Positions 61,335-64,000 of a DNA stretch of 64,000 bases are shown piece by piece; position 1 is the first letter of the stretch, and each line of letters opens with the position of its first letter. The notes below the pieces were generated by a model. The model was not told the DNA's origin, searched no databases, and saw only the letters and a program-made list of their open reading frames with translations. The stretch comes from Chamaea fasciata (lineage: Eukaryota > Chordata > Aves > Passeriformes > Sylviidae), in contig JARCOQ010000002.1 in NCBI GenBank assembly GCA_029207755.1, positions 58,953,576 through 59,017,575 on the forward strand, read 5' to 3'. The position numbers were made by a program, and so were the translations under genes.

Positions 61335-62798
61335 TCACCTGTTAGGAAATGTTAAAACTAGAATCAGGAATTAAAATGGCAACAAAATTATGTCACTATT
61401 TCAACCTGTTTTTGACATCTTAAGCACTCTGTATTTTTGGTGTTTCAATCCCTGGAGAAGACCAAAAATTTCAAAAAGAAACAAAAAATCTCAAATATAT
61501 GGGGGCAGAACTTCTTCAGTTTTCATAATATAGGGGACGGAAGTGTAAGAGGCATATATAATCATGGGTCTTATGGAAAAGATAAAAAGGTTCCAAGAGC
61601 TCATTTCCCCACCAGCATAAGATCAAATGGGGTACAAAAACCCAGGCTAGTTGAAGCCAGATCCAAAACAGACATTTGAGTTGGAACTTGCATCTGCAGG
61701 ATGCTGTGCTCAAAATTGATGTGGCAACTAATGAAACTTAGTTTTGAAAGCAAAATCTGTGGAAGGTCTTGGGACTGGAGAGCAGAGTGACTGCCAGGGT
61801 GCTGCAGCTGTGGGGATTCAAGCTGGATCCAACCATCCAGCCATGAGCAGGGCAGCTGGGGGCACTGGAGCAGCACCAGATATCAGGCTCTGCCATGGGG
61901 AATGGCACTGGCCAAGACTGGGCCAGAACTAGGAACCCATGGCCAGGAAGGGTAGGGATGCTGAGAGCTAAAAACCAGTCCTACTGGGGAATTTCTGGAG
62001 CTAGGCATCTGGAAGATAGAAAATAAAAGTTCTGGAGACATTTTAAGGTGTGGATCCCCGAGATGCACTCTAGATCTCTAGTCTCAAATGTGCTTGCACC
62101 TAGTGCTCAACATCTCTTGCATATCCACTGTAAGTCATTTGGCCTTTTTTGTTTAAGACAGTCACAAATCCACAACTTGAGCTGGATCAGGTGAGACAAT
62201 ACCCATGAGGATATACCAGACTATTAAATATAGGTGTCCTGCATGCCTTAATTTCTGAACTGTAATCTAAAAGTGATAAGAAGCCACATGATTGTGTTTC
62301 TTGGACAAATGCTGATAAGGTCAAATCCCTCCTGAAAAGAGATTAACTATGTGATTTGGGGTTATTTTTACTACTATTTTTCATTTAAGAAACACATTTG
62401 AAAAAGAAGATCTTTCTCAGTTCTGTATGCCACCTAAGAGTAAAAAAAAAAAGTATCGCATTAAATTAATTTATTTTCATTGTTAAAAAGAAAATGGTAT
62501 CTTGAACAAACTAAAGATTTAAAAATAAACCTCTTTATTTAATTTTAGAAGCAGACATCAAAATTTTACATGAACTACATAAAGAAAGCCATAGTGCCAT
62601 GGTAATCCAAGCACCATGAAATAAGATTTATCTTTGTGAAATCCTCCAGTACGCTGATCTAAACATTCATAATGCAAGAATAATTCTTTATTTTGGATCT
62701 AGTCTCTATTTAGCTTAGGAAGCAGGACAGAATTTAACAGACCTGAAATCTCTCAGTAAGAGCAGTTTCACAAGTTCTTAGTTCCAAGGGTTGCTACT

Positions 62799-62815
62799 AA
62801 AAAAAAAAAAAAAAA
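62799..62815 (+). repeat. A17 homopolymer
   Basis: Seventeen A residues with no recognised element upstream. Confidence 0.9.
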
Positions 62816-64000
62816 GTAATTTTCAGATATAAAATCTGATTACATCAGAATTCTTTCATAGTTCCCTTAAGAACAAACTGTTAAAACCACTGTGAGTCTG
62901 TATATGTTACAGTGTCTGACCTTTTTGATTGTTTTTATATGTGGACTGCATCATCTATACATCTTTACTTACAGCCACCCATTTTCCCACATCTTTAGCT
63001 TTTAAAAACATGACTTTCATTGACACTTTAAATAAAAGCTCATAGATAATCTGTCTCAGGAATTCACTTTTATTTTATGAATGGTGAACAATCAACATAC
63101 AGGTCATAAACAATGGTGTTTTTCCTTGTGAAGAAATATGGGATTTTAACTACATTGTAGAGAAGAAACCTACAATTTCCTGTCATCTGCTCAAGATACT
63201 TAATTCTATTGTTCTTCTGAAAGGTCGTATCTAGAATGTCACATCTGCAAGGACACCCGTGACCCTTATTGGCATACAAGTTTCTGGAAGACGGAAGCAG
63301 GAAGACTGAAAAATGCTTCCCTGAGTATCAAAAAAAGATTATTAAAACTTATCCCAACAGCTGAGTTCCCCAAGGCATCAGTGTTATGTATACATATGCA
63401 CAAAAGATTTAGAATTTTAAAATATCAGGAAGCATTTCCAAATCCGTACCAAGTGACTTTTACAGTTTTTTTCCTTTGTTCATGGCTGGTTTGTTGGATT
63501 TTATGGTTTGGACTTGGGAGAATTGTCTTTAATTATTAATATTTTTACTTTTTATAATTCATCAGAAAGAAAAGAAAGATTATTTCTCTGAATGCCAGTA
63601 GCCCTGGGAACTTTCTTTGACGAAAGAAATTCTATTTTATGCATATCTCATCTTTACATCCCCCTTGTTTGTGAATAATACTAATGGCATTCCTTAACTC
63701 TGGCACTTATGGAGGAAAAAGAAACCAGCAGGAGGATATCTTTAGGGAATACTGATATTTAACTACTTCCTTTTTCTTAAATGAGTTTCAAAACAAATAC
63801 TGAACAAAATAAGGAAACTTAAAAAAAACCCAAAAAAATAGTCAAAATGGGAGCCTGGAAGCAACACTGCCTTTTGTTTTATGTTCACTAGTCTTTGAAA
63901 GATGTATTTTAAATTCCTCAACCCAACCTTATCTCTATGAGTCTTGCTGCTGGTCAGACTATCTTTTCTCAAGTATCATAAGCATTCAATTCCCTGCAAT

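Larger units (their letters stand above)
58561..64000. other. AT-rich non-coding DNA, no gene recognised
   Basis: No gene recognised. It contains a TTTA repeat (59128-59155), a G/T-rich tract (59893-60068), an A/C-rich tract (61270-61334), an A17 run (62799-62815) and a GC-richer block (about 61680-62060) of unknown origin. Confidence 0.55.

Noticed and set aside
1..64000. CRISPR arrays, bacterial operons, tRNA and rRNA genes
   Set aside because: No repeat-spacer pattern, no ribosome-binding-site-led gene chains, and no tRNA A/B box pairs or rRNA blocks were found. The content is vertebrate nuclear DNA.

Overview
This window looks like gene-poor, AT-rich, CpG-poor nuclear DNA from a bird. 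The evidence is a series of CR1 retrotransposon (LINE) fragments, some with the avian 3' end (a GATGACCTTAAAGGTC-like block followed by TTCTATGA-type octamers), and several endogenous-retrovirus long terminal repeats (LTRs) of kinds I know from avian, especially passerine, genomes. Many long A/C-rich tracts with spaced C-runs also fit a passerine. No prokaryotic gene, operon, tRNA, rRNA or CRISPR array is visible. Almost all of the open reading frames of 60-157 codons look like chance frames in AT-rich DNA or shadows of CR1 copies.

Layout. 1-17.9 kb: unannotated AT-rich DNA with simple repeats and one doubtful CR1 relic near 2.4 kb. 17.9-19.1 kb: a minus-strand CR1 ORF2 relic split by an A-rich tract, followed by a plus-strand CR1 3' end. 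22.1-23.1 kb: a short CR1 tail and an LTR fragment. 25.4-25.7 kb: a plus-strand CR1 3' end. 31.9-32.5 kb: a plus-strand LTR with a visible TATA box. 37.1-38.1 kb: a minus-strand CR1 with an internal deletion of reverse-transcriptase (RT) sequence. 47.4-48.3 kb: an LTR fragment abutting a plus-strand CR1 RT fragment with an intact FADD box. 53.26-53.44 kb: the best candidate for host protein-coding sequence, a possible terminal exon with a strong splice acceptor and 58 open codons to a stop. 54.2-55.5 kb: two different minus-strand LTRs lying directly side by side. 57.7-58.6 kb: a minus-strand CR1 with a degenerate RT. The rest is mostly featureless.

How it works together: I see no gene set acting together. 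The window is best read as intergenic or large-intron DNA shaped by old, truncated retroelement insertions. If the 53.3 kb exon is real, part of the window is intron of a plus-strand gene I cannot name. I found no convincing new biological system. The items most worth checking are the candidate terminal exon, the LTR pair, a MIR/CORE-SINE-like segment at 35.6 kb, and a perfect 13-bp hairpin at 40.7 kb. All repeat family calls rest on remembered consensus features, not on alignments.
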